A DNA stretch of 18,329 bases, taken from NCBI GenBank assembly GCA_964440935.1, contig CAYTTY010000060.1, positions 1 to 18,329 on the forward strand, written 5' to 3'. Source of the DNA: WJJR01 sp964440935 (lineage in GTDB: Bacteria > Zixibacteria > MSB-5A5 > WJJR01). The notes below the pieces were generated by a model. It saw only the letters and a list, made by a program, of their open reading frames with translations, did not search any database and was not told the DNA's origin. Position numbers and translations under genes: made by a program. Shown here piece by piece: positions 10,801-17,140 of the stretch; within the stretch, counting starts at the first letter, position 1; every line of letters begins with the position of its first letter.

Positions 10801-13800
10801 CCTGTATGGTTTGATAAAGATCGACGAGTTGTTCGTTCAGTGCATCGAGCTGTGACCGCAGTGCTTCAAGCTGGTTGAACAACGTGAGTTCTTCGGGCGA
10901 GGGACGGCTGCGCAGGGAATCGCGCAGATCCCGGGCACGTTCGGCAGCGGCATTCAGCCACTCCTGCACCGCAGCGGCTTGCGCCGTCACATCGGCAATC
11001 GCCGCGCTCAACCCTGCAACCTTGGCGTTGACATCGTCGCGCACAACCTTCAGACTGTCGACAATTCTCGCCGCGGCGGCACTGTCCTGCTCGACACCGG
11101 GAATCTCCGCTTCCAACCGGGCAATACGCGCTTCCACCTTGGCCAACTCCGCCTTCAGGGAGTCAAGCAACGCCTGCAGAGAATCCAGCAGTTTTTGCTG
11201 AGGCGTGGGATCGGGGAACGGATCGTTGAGGCTGCCCTTACCCTGCAACTCCCACTCATACGATGCGATGTCATCTTTGACTGCCTTCTTGTGGTAGCTG
11301 TATCCACAATTCTGGCAGAGTGTCACGATGCGATCGGCGTCATCGCCGACGATGAGCAACGGCACGGCGCGCGGATAGTCGAAATCCTGCGGATTCGTCG
11401 GAGGAACAGGCTCAATACGAATCTGGTCGCAGTCCTCGGGATAGACCGACACCTGGCACTCATCGCAACGCACTTCCGGCGGCGGTTCGCCTTCGCCGGG
11501 GATGCGCGGCGGTTCCTCTTGGGGCGGTCTCTCCGTCGTGCCTTCGGGCTGCTCGGGTGTCGACGTTGTGCCCGTTTCGCCATCACGTGGCACGGGACGC
11601 GTGACATGATCCTCCGGCATTCCAAACGTTCCACCCGGCTCACCGGAGTAGATCTCCGGGATGTCGCCGTTGCGAAAACACCAGTACTCACCCGCGGACA
11701 CCATGCTGCCGTCACTGAGTGTCCCCATGGCCGTCCACACATAGGCGCCACCGGGAAGCATCGGCGGGGCATGATCCGGCAGTGCTACCTCGACCGTGTT
11801 ATGATCCGAAGTCGATTCGGTAATGGTTACGGGTCCAGATGTCGTGCCTGTTAAGTCGACCGGACCTTTGATCTTGGTGGGAACCGCCAAGTCGATAATG
11901 TCATCGACGGGCACGTATCCGCACGGAACGAACCACTCGATGATGTTGACCGATACGATGTCAGGGCTCACTCTCAGCCGAAAGATGCTCTCATACCCGT
12001 ACGTTGAATATGTTCCGCCAGGATCGGACTCATCGCACGGTCCACCGGGATACAACATCGTGATGTGACCGGTGACTTCCGGCACTTCGCTGTCAGGCGG
12101 GAGTGTGTCACGCTCTGGAATGTCAGCAATCTCAAAGTTGTAGAACTCGCTGGATCCGATAATGCTCTGTGCCGGATCGTTGACGTCGTACGCCTGCACG
12201 AACCAGACATAGTCTTCGCCCATTTCCAGCGGGTCGAGATATGGCGGAAATTCAAACGTAGTCGCCTCGATTCCCGGAACCGTAAAGGTTGGGACATTCG
12301 TAACGATGTCGCTAACCGCCTGTTGGCCCATCTGCGCAGGGAAGATGTTGATTTTGAATCGGACGTCGCTGGGATCAACTCCGACGGCATCGGCATCCCA
12401 GTCAAAAAACGGACGTGTCTCAGTCAGCACAGCCGGCTCACCAAACTCATCGCCCGGTGAATGTGGAAAGATCGTCACCGAGCGGCGCTGCGTGTAATCG
12501 TATCCGGTGGGCGGTTCGCTCTCGATGATGGTCAGGCAACCGACACAAACGGCATCCCCCCATTCAGTGATAAGGGATACATCACATGCTCCCAGCGGGG
12601 CATTATCAGAAACAGTGATATTCGTGATGATGTGTGTCTCACTCGCGACCGAGGGTGAGCCCAGCGTCACTCCATCGCACGCAAGCTCCAGTGTTGCCGG
12701 CGCGAAGAATCCGCTGCCCGAAAACTGAATCTCAACATCGGTGTCACCCCGTCGAACAGTTGCCGGCGTGACGTTGGAAATTGACGGCGGTGGGAGTGTG
12801 ATCTGGACACATCCTGCGCATGTCCCGGTACCGGCCTCTGTCGTCACCACAATGTCGCACAGATCGGGCTGAGCATCGGCTGCCACAGACACAACAGCTT
12901 CGATCTCAGTCTCGCTGACGAATGAAACCGTCTGGACCGTGATCGAGGGACACGATGATGAGACGGTCGCATCCTCAGTGAAATTGTCACCTGAAATGGC
13001 CAATGTCACATCAGGAGCACTGCGGCGCACCTGATCGGGGGAGACGCTCGTAACCAACGGCGGCTCCAGCGGTGGCGGCAAAATCGTGATGCACGCTTCA
13101 CATTCCCCGGTGCCACCATCGGTCGTCACCCGAATGCCACACGGCCCCGTCAGGGTTGATGGTGCCACATCGATGGTAGAGATAATCTGCGATTGACTGA
13201 CGAATTGAGTCGACCGAACCGTCACACCTTCGCAATTGAATTCAACAACGGCATCCGGTGTAAAGTTCTCACCGCTGATCGTAAGCTCGACCCCAATTCG
13301 GCCGACGGTGATGGTATCGGGCAAAGCCGCGGTGACAACGGGCGTCTCCGGCGGAGGTGGATAGATCGTTACACAACCCCCACACGTCACCACTCCGAAG
13401 TCAGTGGTCACACTGATATCGCATGGTCCCAGCGTGGCGTCGGGAGCCACATTGACCGTCGCCGTGATGCTCGTGCGAACCGGATCGATGTTGACAAGAT
13501 CAATACCTGCACAACCGAGCTCGACGACCGTGTTGATATCCAAGTCGGTACCGGTGATGACGATCTGTGTACCCATCTCGCCCTGCATCAGCGAATCCGG
13601 ATCCACCGATTCGATCGTCGGTGGCAGCGCCTCAACCGAGACACATTCCGCGCATATATCACTGCCCGCAGAGGTTGTCACCGATACATCGCAGTTTGTC
13701 AATGCAGCGTTCGCGGAGACATCAATAACTGCCGTGATTTGGTTCTCCGATTCGACCGTGACCGACTGTACCGTTACATCCGAACAGGCCACATCCACAA

Positions 13801-16255
13801 CGGAACCGGGCAGGAAGCCCGATCCATTGATAGTGATTTCTGTGTCTGTTGCCCCTCGCAGGAGCGTCGACGGATCAACGTTTGTGATGACCGGTGCATC
13901 CGGTGGCAACTCCACAATGGTCAGACAGCCGGGGCAATTCGCCGTGCCACCATCGGTGGTCACTAAGACATCGCAGCCGCCGGGCGTGGCACTCGGCGAC
14001 ACATCCACCGTCACCTCGATGATCGACTCATCGACGACATTGGTATTGGAAATGGCAATGCCGGGGCACGTTGTCGAGACAATCGCACCAGGGAGAAACT
14101 CGGTGCCGTTGATCGTAATGAGGACCTCGGCATCGCCTTGGACCACAGAATCAGGCGATACCGACGCGATTGTGGGTTCTCCGGGTGGTGCAGCGACAAT
14201 CTCCAGACAGTCCGTACACTGATCAGTTCCCCCCTCGGTTGAAATGACCAGGCCACAGAGTCCGAGTGATGCATCCGCTGCAACGTCCGCGTTGATCTGT
14301 ACCGTAGTTTCGCCCAGAATAAACGTCGATGTGATCGTCACCCCGGGACAGGTGGTGGAGACCTCCGTTGTCGGCGTGAAGTCCGTACCGGTGATGGTCA
14401 CGACATTCCCATCGCTGCCCTGCACCAATGTATCAGGCGACACCGATTCGATCACCGGAGGGACAGGCGGAGCCTCGACGATTTCGATGCAGCCCGTACA
14501 GACATCGGTTCCGGTCTCGTTGGAAACGAACACATCGCAGGGCCCCAATGACGCATCACCCGCCACATCGTCGACCGCCTGAATCATCGTCTCGCTGATG
14601 AAGTTCACGGTGGAGAATGACACTCCCGTGCACGATGTCGACACGTCCGTCGTCGGCGTGAAACCCGATCCACTGATTGTTATGATATTGCCGGACGTTC
14701 CCTGAACGAGTGAGTCTGGTGACACCGATTCGATAACCGGCGGTTCAGGCGGTGGCTCAACGACCACAAGACACCCGGAACACATGTCGGTGCCGAATGC
14801 GTTCGACACGAACACATCGCAGGGGCCCAATGGCGCATCACCCGCCACATCGTCAACTGCCTGGATCGTCGTTTCACTGATGAAGATCACCGAGGAGAAG
14901 GATACGCCGGTACACGACGTTGAGACTTCGGTCGTCGGTGTGAAGCCGGAGCCGGTAATCGTTATGGTATTGCCCGACGTCCCCTGTGCGAGAGAATCGG
15001 GTGAGACCGACTCGATCAGCGGTGGCTGCGACTCCTCAATGATCGTGAAACAGCCAATGCAGTCACCGGTACCGCCCGACGTTGTCACGCTGACATCACA
15101 CGGACCTAGTGCAGTAGTCGGCGCAACTGTCACATCGGCGATGATCGTATTCGGATCGAGGACCTGAATCGTACCAACCGATACTCCGGAACATCCAAAG
15201 CCGATTGTCGGCGAATCCTCGAAATTGGTTCCAGTTATCGTGAGCACAGCACCACTCCCCCGTGTTACGCTGTCGGGATCGACGGAACCGACAGTCGGGG
15301 GCGGTATGAACGGCGTGACGATCTCGACACATCCGGGGCACGATGTCTCTCCGAATTCGGTGAACAGAGCAACGTCGCAGGTTTGATCAGGCGTGCCCGG
15401 CAGGACGTTGACGGTAACGACCACCTCAGCCGCATTGAAGAATTGGGTCGAAACGATATTGATCGCGGTGCAACTGAATTGAACTTCCGTCGTTGCGGTG
15501 AAGTTTTGGCCGGTAATGAGTAGATCTGTATCGGCGCCGCTCGATTCGATTGTCCCCGGATCGATTCCATCGATGACCGGTTGGGGCGGCTCCATTACGG
15601 TGAACAGATTGACTCCCGTCCCGGAAAGAGTCGACGGGTTCTCATATGTAATGTCGACCGGGCCGAGCGTCGCCGCGTTGTCGATCTGGAACGTCGCATG
15701 AATCTCCGACGGCGACACCACGTTCACGTCGAACACTGTGATCGAGGGATGCGATGTGGTCAACACTCCGCCGTCCACGAAGTTCTGACCAGTAATAACG
15801 ACGGGCACTGTCTCACCGGCGTACCCGGAATCGGGTGTGCAGTTGTCCAGCTGTGGCGGTTGCTCCTCGGCAATAACTTCGATCAAACCGAAGCCGGTGT
15901 CGGCCTGCGCATCCGGATTGGTGACGATGACATCGTAAATTCCCGGTGGAGCCGACGGCTCAACAGTCAATTGCCCTTCAATGATCCCCGGGTCGACGAC
16001 GTTGATCGAACTGATGAGAACCCCCGGCGCTGTGACCTCGACATTGGCGCCCGGCTGGAAACCGTTTCCGAACACCTGGTATTCGCCAAACCCACCCGGC
16101 GCAAGTTGTTCTGGAGAAAAGAATTCGACGATTGGCGGCGGCTGCCCAAGAGCAGGGACGGAGGAGAACAGAGTGGTCACAACCGCAACGATGACGAGCC
16201 ATCGTCGCTGCATGAAGGTGCTGTGGTCGCCACGCCGTGATCGTGTCGAAAACAT
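4814..16255 (-). CDS. Giant secreted TIG-repeat / coiled-coil surface protein
   Basis: A 3813-residue protein of unknown function. A signal peptide spans residues 15-37 (MQRRWLVIVAVVTTLFSS, probable cleavage near ALG), so the true start may be the internal ATG at 16213; neither start has a good ribosome site. Domains follow in order: 13 TIG/IPT-like Ig-fold repeats of about 94 residues (about 41-1247), repeats 3-13 each with four cysteines; two further beta domains (about 1255-1545), the first FN3-like; a Pro/Glu-rich linker (1552-1600); a segment with two CxxC pairs, CDEC and CQNC; about 900 residues of mostly coiled coil (about 1682-2590), broken near 1866-1952 and 2163-2193; Ig-like domains (about 2600-3030), one resembling Big_1/invasin modules; and a glycine-rich beta-dense C-terminus of about 770 residues without an evident anchor motif. 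There is no Walker motif, so SMC-like annotation of the coiled coil would be wrong. It is the first gene of a three-gene exported operon. A stalk or adhesin role is inference. Confidence 0.9.
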   Translation of the reverse strand: MFSTRSRRGDHSTFMQRRWLVIVAVVTTLFSSVPALGQPPPIVEFFSPEQLAPGGFGEYQVFGNGFQPGANVEVTAPGVLISSINVVDPGIIEGQLTVEPSAPPGIYDVIVTNPDAQADTGFGLIEVIAEEQPPQLDNCTPDSGYAGETVPVVITGQNFVDGGVLTTSHPSITVFDVNVVSPSEIHATFQIDNAATLGPVDITYENPSTLSGTGVNLFTVMEPPQPVIDGIDPGTIESSGADTDLLITGQNFTATTEVQFSCTAINIVSTQFFNAAEVVVTVNVLPGTPDQTCDVALFTEFGETSCPGCVEIVTPFIPPPTVGSVDPDSVTRGSGAVLTITGTNFEDSPTIGFGCSGVSVGTIQVLDPNTIIADVTVAPTTALGPCDVSVTTSGGTGDCIGCFTIIEESQPPLIESVSPDSLAQGTSGNTITITGSGFTPTTEVSTSCTGVSFSSVIFISETTIQAVDDVAGDAPLGPCDVFVSNAFGTDMCSGCLVVVEPPPEPPVIESVSPDSLVQGTSGNIITISGSGFTPTTDVSTSCTGVSFSTVNFISETMIQAVDDVAGDASLGPCDVFVSNETGTDVCTGCIEIVEAPPVPPVIESVSPDTLVQGSDGNVVTITGTDFTPTTEVSTTCPGVTITSTFILGETTVQINADVAADASLGLCGLVISTEGGTDQCTDCLEIVAAPPGEPTIASVSPDSVVQGDAEVLITINGTEFLPGAIVSTTCPGIAISNTNVVDESIIEVTVDVSPSATPGGCDVLVTTDGGTANCPGCLTIVELPPDAPVITNVDPSTLLRGATDTEITINGSGFLPGSVVDVACSDVTVQSVTVESENQITAVIDVSANAALTNCDVSVTTSAGSDICAECVSVEALPPTIESVDPDSLMQGEMGTQIVITGTDLDINTVVELGCAGIDLVNIDPVRTSITATVNVAPDATLGPCDISVTTDFGVVTCGGCVTIYPPPPETPVVTAALPDTITVGRIGVELTISGENFTPDAVVEFNCEGVTVRSTQFVSQSQIISTIDVAPSTLTGPCGIRVTTDGGTGECEACITILPPPLEPPLVTSVSPDQVRRSAPDVTLAISGDNFTEDATVSSSCPSITVQTVSFVSETEIEAVVSVAADAQPDLCDIVVTTEAGTGTCAGCVQITLPPPSISNVTPATVRRGDTDVEIQFSGSGFFAPATLELACDGVTLGSPSVASETHIITNITVSDNAPLGACDVSLITEWGDAVCVGCLTIIESEPPTGYDYTQRRSVTIFPHSPGDEFGEPAVLTETRPFFDWDADAVGVDPSDVRFKINIFPAQMGQQAVSDIVTNVPTFTVPGIEATTFEFPPYLDPLEMGEDYVWFVQAYDVNDPAQSIIGSSEFYNFEIADIPERDTLPPDSEVPEVTGHITMLYPGGPCDESDPGGTYSTYGYESIFRLRVSPDIVSVNIIEWFVPCGYVPVDDIIDLAVPTKIKGPVDLTGTTSGPVTITESTSDHNTVEVALPDHAPPMLPGGAYVWTAMGTLSDGSMVSAGEYWCFRNGDIPEIYSGEPGGTFGMPEDHVTRPVPRDGETGTTSTPEQPEGTTERPPQEEPPRIPGEGEPPPEVRCDECQVSVYPEDCDQIRIEPVPPTNPQDFDYPRAVPLLIVGDDADRIVTLCQNCGYSYHKKAVKDDIASYEWELQGKGSLNDPFPDPTPQQKLLDSLQALLDSLKAELAKVEARIARLEAEIPGVEQDSAAAARIVDSLKVVRDDVNAKVAGLSAAIADVTAQAAAVQEWLNAAAERARDLRDSLRSRPSPEELTLFNQLEALRSQLDALNEQLVDLYQTIQDETNRRQQVIPAMQAAVDQARANLDGLTGTLGALQSQISALVAQLYASAPEISRFRSSFSNFNYRFCGINADANNAQLSEFMSVVHPLIRARTQSRRDSLATIALSQLSGLELVASRCCVPGDAYCAAQLHDVQRKADSLRAAIEKWQRDGSSGAPGIVRAIDSLSGVLSSTQTQLDAFAAEVDGRERALGDSIAAFTRYVEEADAEMEVVKAAIDAKTIETDSMQVKLDEAIAERKAEFERKRPEWEETLAAINDSVLVREDSLSYWTDSLQVVRDSLNAAVADSTDIAVETEEADTRLATISSRLQQLRGELDEKKKEKDDLEKRVAELEKQLDEERAQLDSLVITSGTKNATGQTAYYIPPPIDYIIAEDAEKQREYDSLKADLKKKEALYDAAFRAALGWQAEKYRYFESYARDAYRGKQLLKSIGDMESRISELEMALSDRKSDMTQERLGRYEEAVAAIDSALEKLGEREEEINEDLEDGEDDKDSVETEIENVEDSLTVLRERADLLRTQIADRQAEVTFHSEQASRGEATYEQRRAALQEARSQLVAAEQEMRAARSRVSSGTLADNETVANQGSAELIDATSRHNALEAEIATMVADLRSNANSIEANRQALGTANAAHDSLRVELGKVERAIRSLTAAEESLEDDLSDILEWLRKLEEQLSVVQSKKSDFQQERQRLQAATTEQIEAEIENDQEVKDAKTQMTDLRDAIKANLEELERLNGVLAENVQVGPHIRDSVEAKRKEAYDEFVAAEKALREFLLNCIEEMSFTDTIHVTVDDMGLIYPDDERRDERAFLVEYSGWNVKVTPRVLDGAQCADEMTSDICSPSVTWETNGAIAPLTGSDPQLEPRTTLLLFDEGRLLWPEWHQAPADQRYRHEVVTVERIFTDKDAQLNICASEVCKHAKLPATWSDVVYTQFQGLEVTNTAMAEKVFFKVPPIPKDPPACDTLEKFFSIGDDSPIADDKELKLELMYTHYQSTFVEKIDSIVAAPESTVTLKIRLTDTEAKGTPNEDVRVSIDEFKPDNQDGHGIDEPGTMSKEFTTDGSGYVECKLILGKEYGEYEIKVEYIRNKDKPRLCEEFRFPVKVPLYHEEIKFGFGPYPLTAELKDAWESGVSDIEAIPAELDTLTGNRILAAVTCLHDFKGDSVNGIDIEFEGRTDDGAVSFEPEVKTSEWWGIARSVVQDHPDTVRLLATATVKNEDLHPFTRIPVIDMEYTGRTANMFRIGIMDDLFTVETDESFVPGDEINGTGRFVLDVGSPILQPFIDELIKIKLQIRNVVTNEDDVPLALSGLVEWSGDPLVFEIGSRYGFEISALGVEAGAGGVLKGSGEIKATDTTDAKTVSFEAYFGSQGDFIADIKSLPLLDFGFAQIKEGASAVIDMSRRPISLSAPVPDGPAWMGLYIRRMDVALPALMRSDPPGADPPGVFAEAFYLGTQGGLNGTIGAFDVAKDINLMGYLFSLDTLSATFDNGSLAGCAVAGKVTMKDPVHGTLGLSLNVSSLSPLAVSGHVRSINPLAIPKWGMTLDLIDGCSFSYDELAEVTLNFNARSKYFEKLTIRNFKVNSNYEMSLEGFAYAGTPQKFMDAFEYHIQNLDLHKDDEDKYELELVGMIGFPDLVQLQAGIRVQEGPAVAVDSIGIDYSKGPVSYSVMIGFSEREFKGAMDVVIEPRVEVSGQIVIGSAEKGDGSLYDYWYIELVAGLPTGIPIGNTGLSLYRLGGGVGVHYRPPVGDDPGGPDHRAALGLKAVVVVGDAAGGKVMSGQLTMVFANPRFTLNGKVWVMDMEDNCYGEGQVSIVWDPRDKIEGYIRCVIALPTAAGELVSFRGDVQYCFGDCGGQTFFIKSRELSGTALIIVGADGEIDINQQYCYLSGDLRYSIDKEVSAAGFGFAVDAGISAGGTLQICYIEEVSLSSELRFSGWADVDLLVARGAIDILSANVSTTLGLSYRNSVCVAGDLHVDYDVLLYSGSHDLSLSYPEGCSLYQGCR
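12505..16135 (-). repeat. Array of 13 TIG-like repeats inside the giant gene
   Basis: Coding repeats with a period of about 282 bases (94 residues). Each begins with a signature like PPVIESVSPDSLVQG, followed by ITITGSGFTPTTEV and a closing strand pair. Approximate first residues are 41, 133, 226, 320, 408, 502, 597, 690, 785, 877, 968, 1062 and 1153. Repeats 1 and 2 lack the cysteine pattern. Repeats 3-13 carry one cysteine after the second strand, one in a GPCDV-like strand and a terminal CxxC such as CSGC. This is the normal sequence of an Ig-fold array, not a CRISPR array. Confidence 0.88.
14470..15035 (-). repeat. Recently duplicated pair of TIG repeats
   Basis: Repeats 5 and 6 of the giant protein stay alike at the DNA level, unlike the other repeats, which are conserved mainly as protein. 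For example, cacatcgcag at 14531 recurs at 14813, and long near-identical stretches follow in both copies. The offset is 282 bases, exactly one repeat. This indicates a recent unit duplication or gene conversion within the array. Confidence 0.65.
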
Positions 16256-16324
16256 TCTCGTACTCGCGATGCTATCGTGTTGTTGTACGGTACTGCCACC
16301 AAGTGAAGCGTCGAGTTCAGTCTC

Positions 16325-16353
16325 AGCATATCGCGAGAGTCGGGCAGTGTCAA
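16325..16353 (-). promoter_or_regulatory. Sigma-70-type promoter of the surface-protein operon
   Basis: On the minus strand TTGACA (16348-16353) is followed after exactly 17 bases by TATGCT (16325-16330). This is a perfect -35, an optimal spacer and a -10 with four of six consensus bases, including the key T at position 1, A at position 2 and T at position 6. Transcription would start near 16317, about 60 bases before the ATG at 16255 or about 100 before the one at 16213. No other equally good promoter was noticed before the three genes, which suggests one transcript. The promoter family is assumed, since the host's sigma factors are unknown. Confidence 0.6.
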
Positions 16354-16387
16354 CGTCAAACTAACGCCTCACATCATGACATTATGA

Positions 16388-16934
16388 ATATGGCTGAATT
16401 GCCGGGAGACGCTTCAGCAATACAAACAGGATTGGAATGAATGCTATGTCGAGCACACTGGAGGATGTCTTTTCAATTCATCAGTACCCCCCTCGGATAT
16501 ACCGAATGCTCACGTGGGCGAGACTGAACCGATAGAACTGGGGGAAACGGATCCGCGCGGTGCTGGGCAAAGCCCGCCTCCAGCACAAGTCATCGCGCCT
16601 GTGACACCTGCCATTGGTGATCGTCCTGTTCCTGCGGGATACGTTTGACGACATCAGCCGTGTCGGAGGTGCTCTGCTGGGTGATTACATGTATGTGCTG
16701 GTGCGGCAGTCACCGGGAACCGCTCTCCAAATCGATCCAACACTCGGCCGAACAAACCGCTTCTATGCTCCTCACAAGAATACGTCGGTCAGCGCCGTCC
16801 TCTACGTGCCCTGCGGTACCAACTGGTCGGATAGCCCGGTGACCCCGATTCCGAATCCGTTCGCGAAGATCCCGGTCCAGGACTCCTGGTTTGCGCATCT
16901 TGAGATCGCACGACAAGAAATCGATCTGAGCTAA
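16388..16934 (+). pseudogene. Possible frameshifted gene remnant, unknown product
   Basis: Two overlapping plus-strand frames look as if they once joined. The first is open from 16388 to a TGA at 16646-16648 and reads like protein (LQQYKQDWNECYVEH, then PPPAQVIAPVTPAIGDRPVP), but it has no ATG and no ribosome site. The second runs from about 16614 to a TAA at 16932-16934 (FDDISRVGGALLGDYMYVL, then SAVLYVPCGTNW). They differ by one base in phase, and switching near 16640 would give a continuous product of about 180 residues. No family was recognised. The remnant is divergent from the surface operon and convergent with the small gene at 16942-17106. Chance open frames are a real alternative. 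Confidence 0.3.
16560..16586. repeat. Short inverted repeat
   Basis: GTGCTGG (16560-16566) and CCAGCAC (16580-16586) are perfect 7-base arms 13 bases apart. The intervening GGGCAAAGCCC offers a competing smaller hairpin. There is no T run after either arm, so it is not called a terminator. It lies inside the possible remnant frame. Confidence 0.35.
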
Positions 16935-16941
16935 TCGTCGA

Positions 16942-17106
16942 TCAGCTCGACCCGAGCTTGATGGGGTCCAAAGTCTTCAAACCCTCTTGGATATCGTGCT
17001 CCTCCAGAAGGGTCCCCGCCATTCGGAATCCGGCATCGTACACTTGCTCGCGTCTGGCGGCGAGAATGCGCTCGAACAAGGCGCATGGAATCTGAAAGAG
17101 AGCCAC
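16942..17106 (-). CDS. Small 54-residue protein downstream of the recombinase
   Basis: The frame starts with GTG at 17104-17106 and ends with TGA at 16942-16944. A perfect GGAGGAGG (17114-17121) lies seven bases before the GTG, the strongest ribosome site in the window, and it decides the start. The product begins MALFQIPCALFERILAARRE and ends in DPIKLGSS. The middle is a charged, probably helical stretch (REQVYDAGFRMAGTLLEEHD). It has no signal peptide or membrane segment, so it should be cytoplasmic. It begins 34 bases after the recombinase stop on the same strand and is probably co-transcribed with it. No family was recognised. By position it could be a recombination directionality factor or other accessory protein, but that is only a guess. 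Confidence 0.6.
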   Translation of the reverse strand: MALFQIPCALFERILAARREQVYDAGFRMAGTLLEEHDIQEGLKTLDPIKLGSS

Positions 17107-17113
17107 AGGTGAA

Positions 17114-17121
17114 CCTCCTCC
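17114..17121 (-). promoter_or_regulatory. Strong Shine-Dalgarno site of the 54-residue gene
   Basis: GGAGGAGG on the minus strand lies seven bases upstream of the GTG codon at 17106. It is an extended match to the 16S rRNA anti-Shine-Dalgarno sequence at ideal spacing, and supports translation of an otherwise easily missed short frame. Confidence 0.65.
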
Positions 17122-17140
17122 AGACTTAAGGGAGCAGTGA

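Noticed and set aside
8470..11215. Coiled coil looks like an SMC/chromosome segregation ATPase.
   Set aside because: There are no Walker A, Walker B or signature motifs, and the protein has a signal peptide and Ig-fold arrays. The resemblance is only coiled-coil composition.
13193..14582. Long plus-strand open frames opposite the TIG array (257 and 272 residues).
   Set aside because: They are antisense shadows of the repeat array: low-complexity, serine/threonine-rich or arginine-rich, with no start context and overlapping a clear coding frame.
12505..16135. Regularly spaced repeats, possible CRISPR.
   Set aside because: The period is about 282 bases, the repeats are degenerate at DNA level and lie wholly inside a coding frame with conserved protein signatures.
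16710..16916. Minus-strand 68-residue frame upstream of the surface operon.
   Set aside because: It is arginine-rich, without a ribosome site, and lies opposite the more protein-like plus-strand frame.
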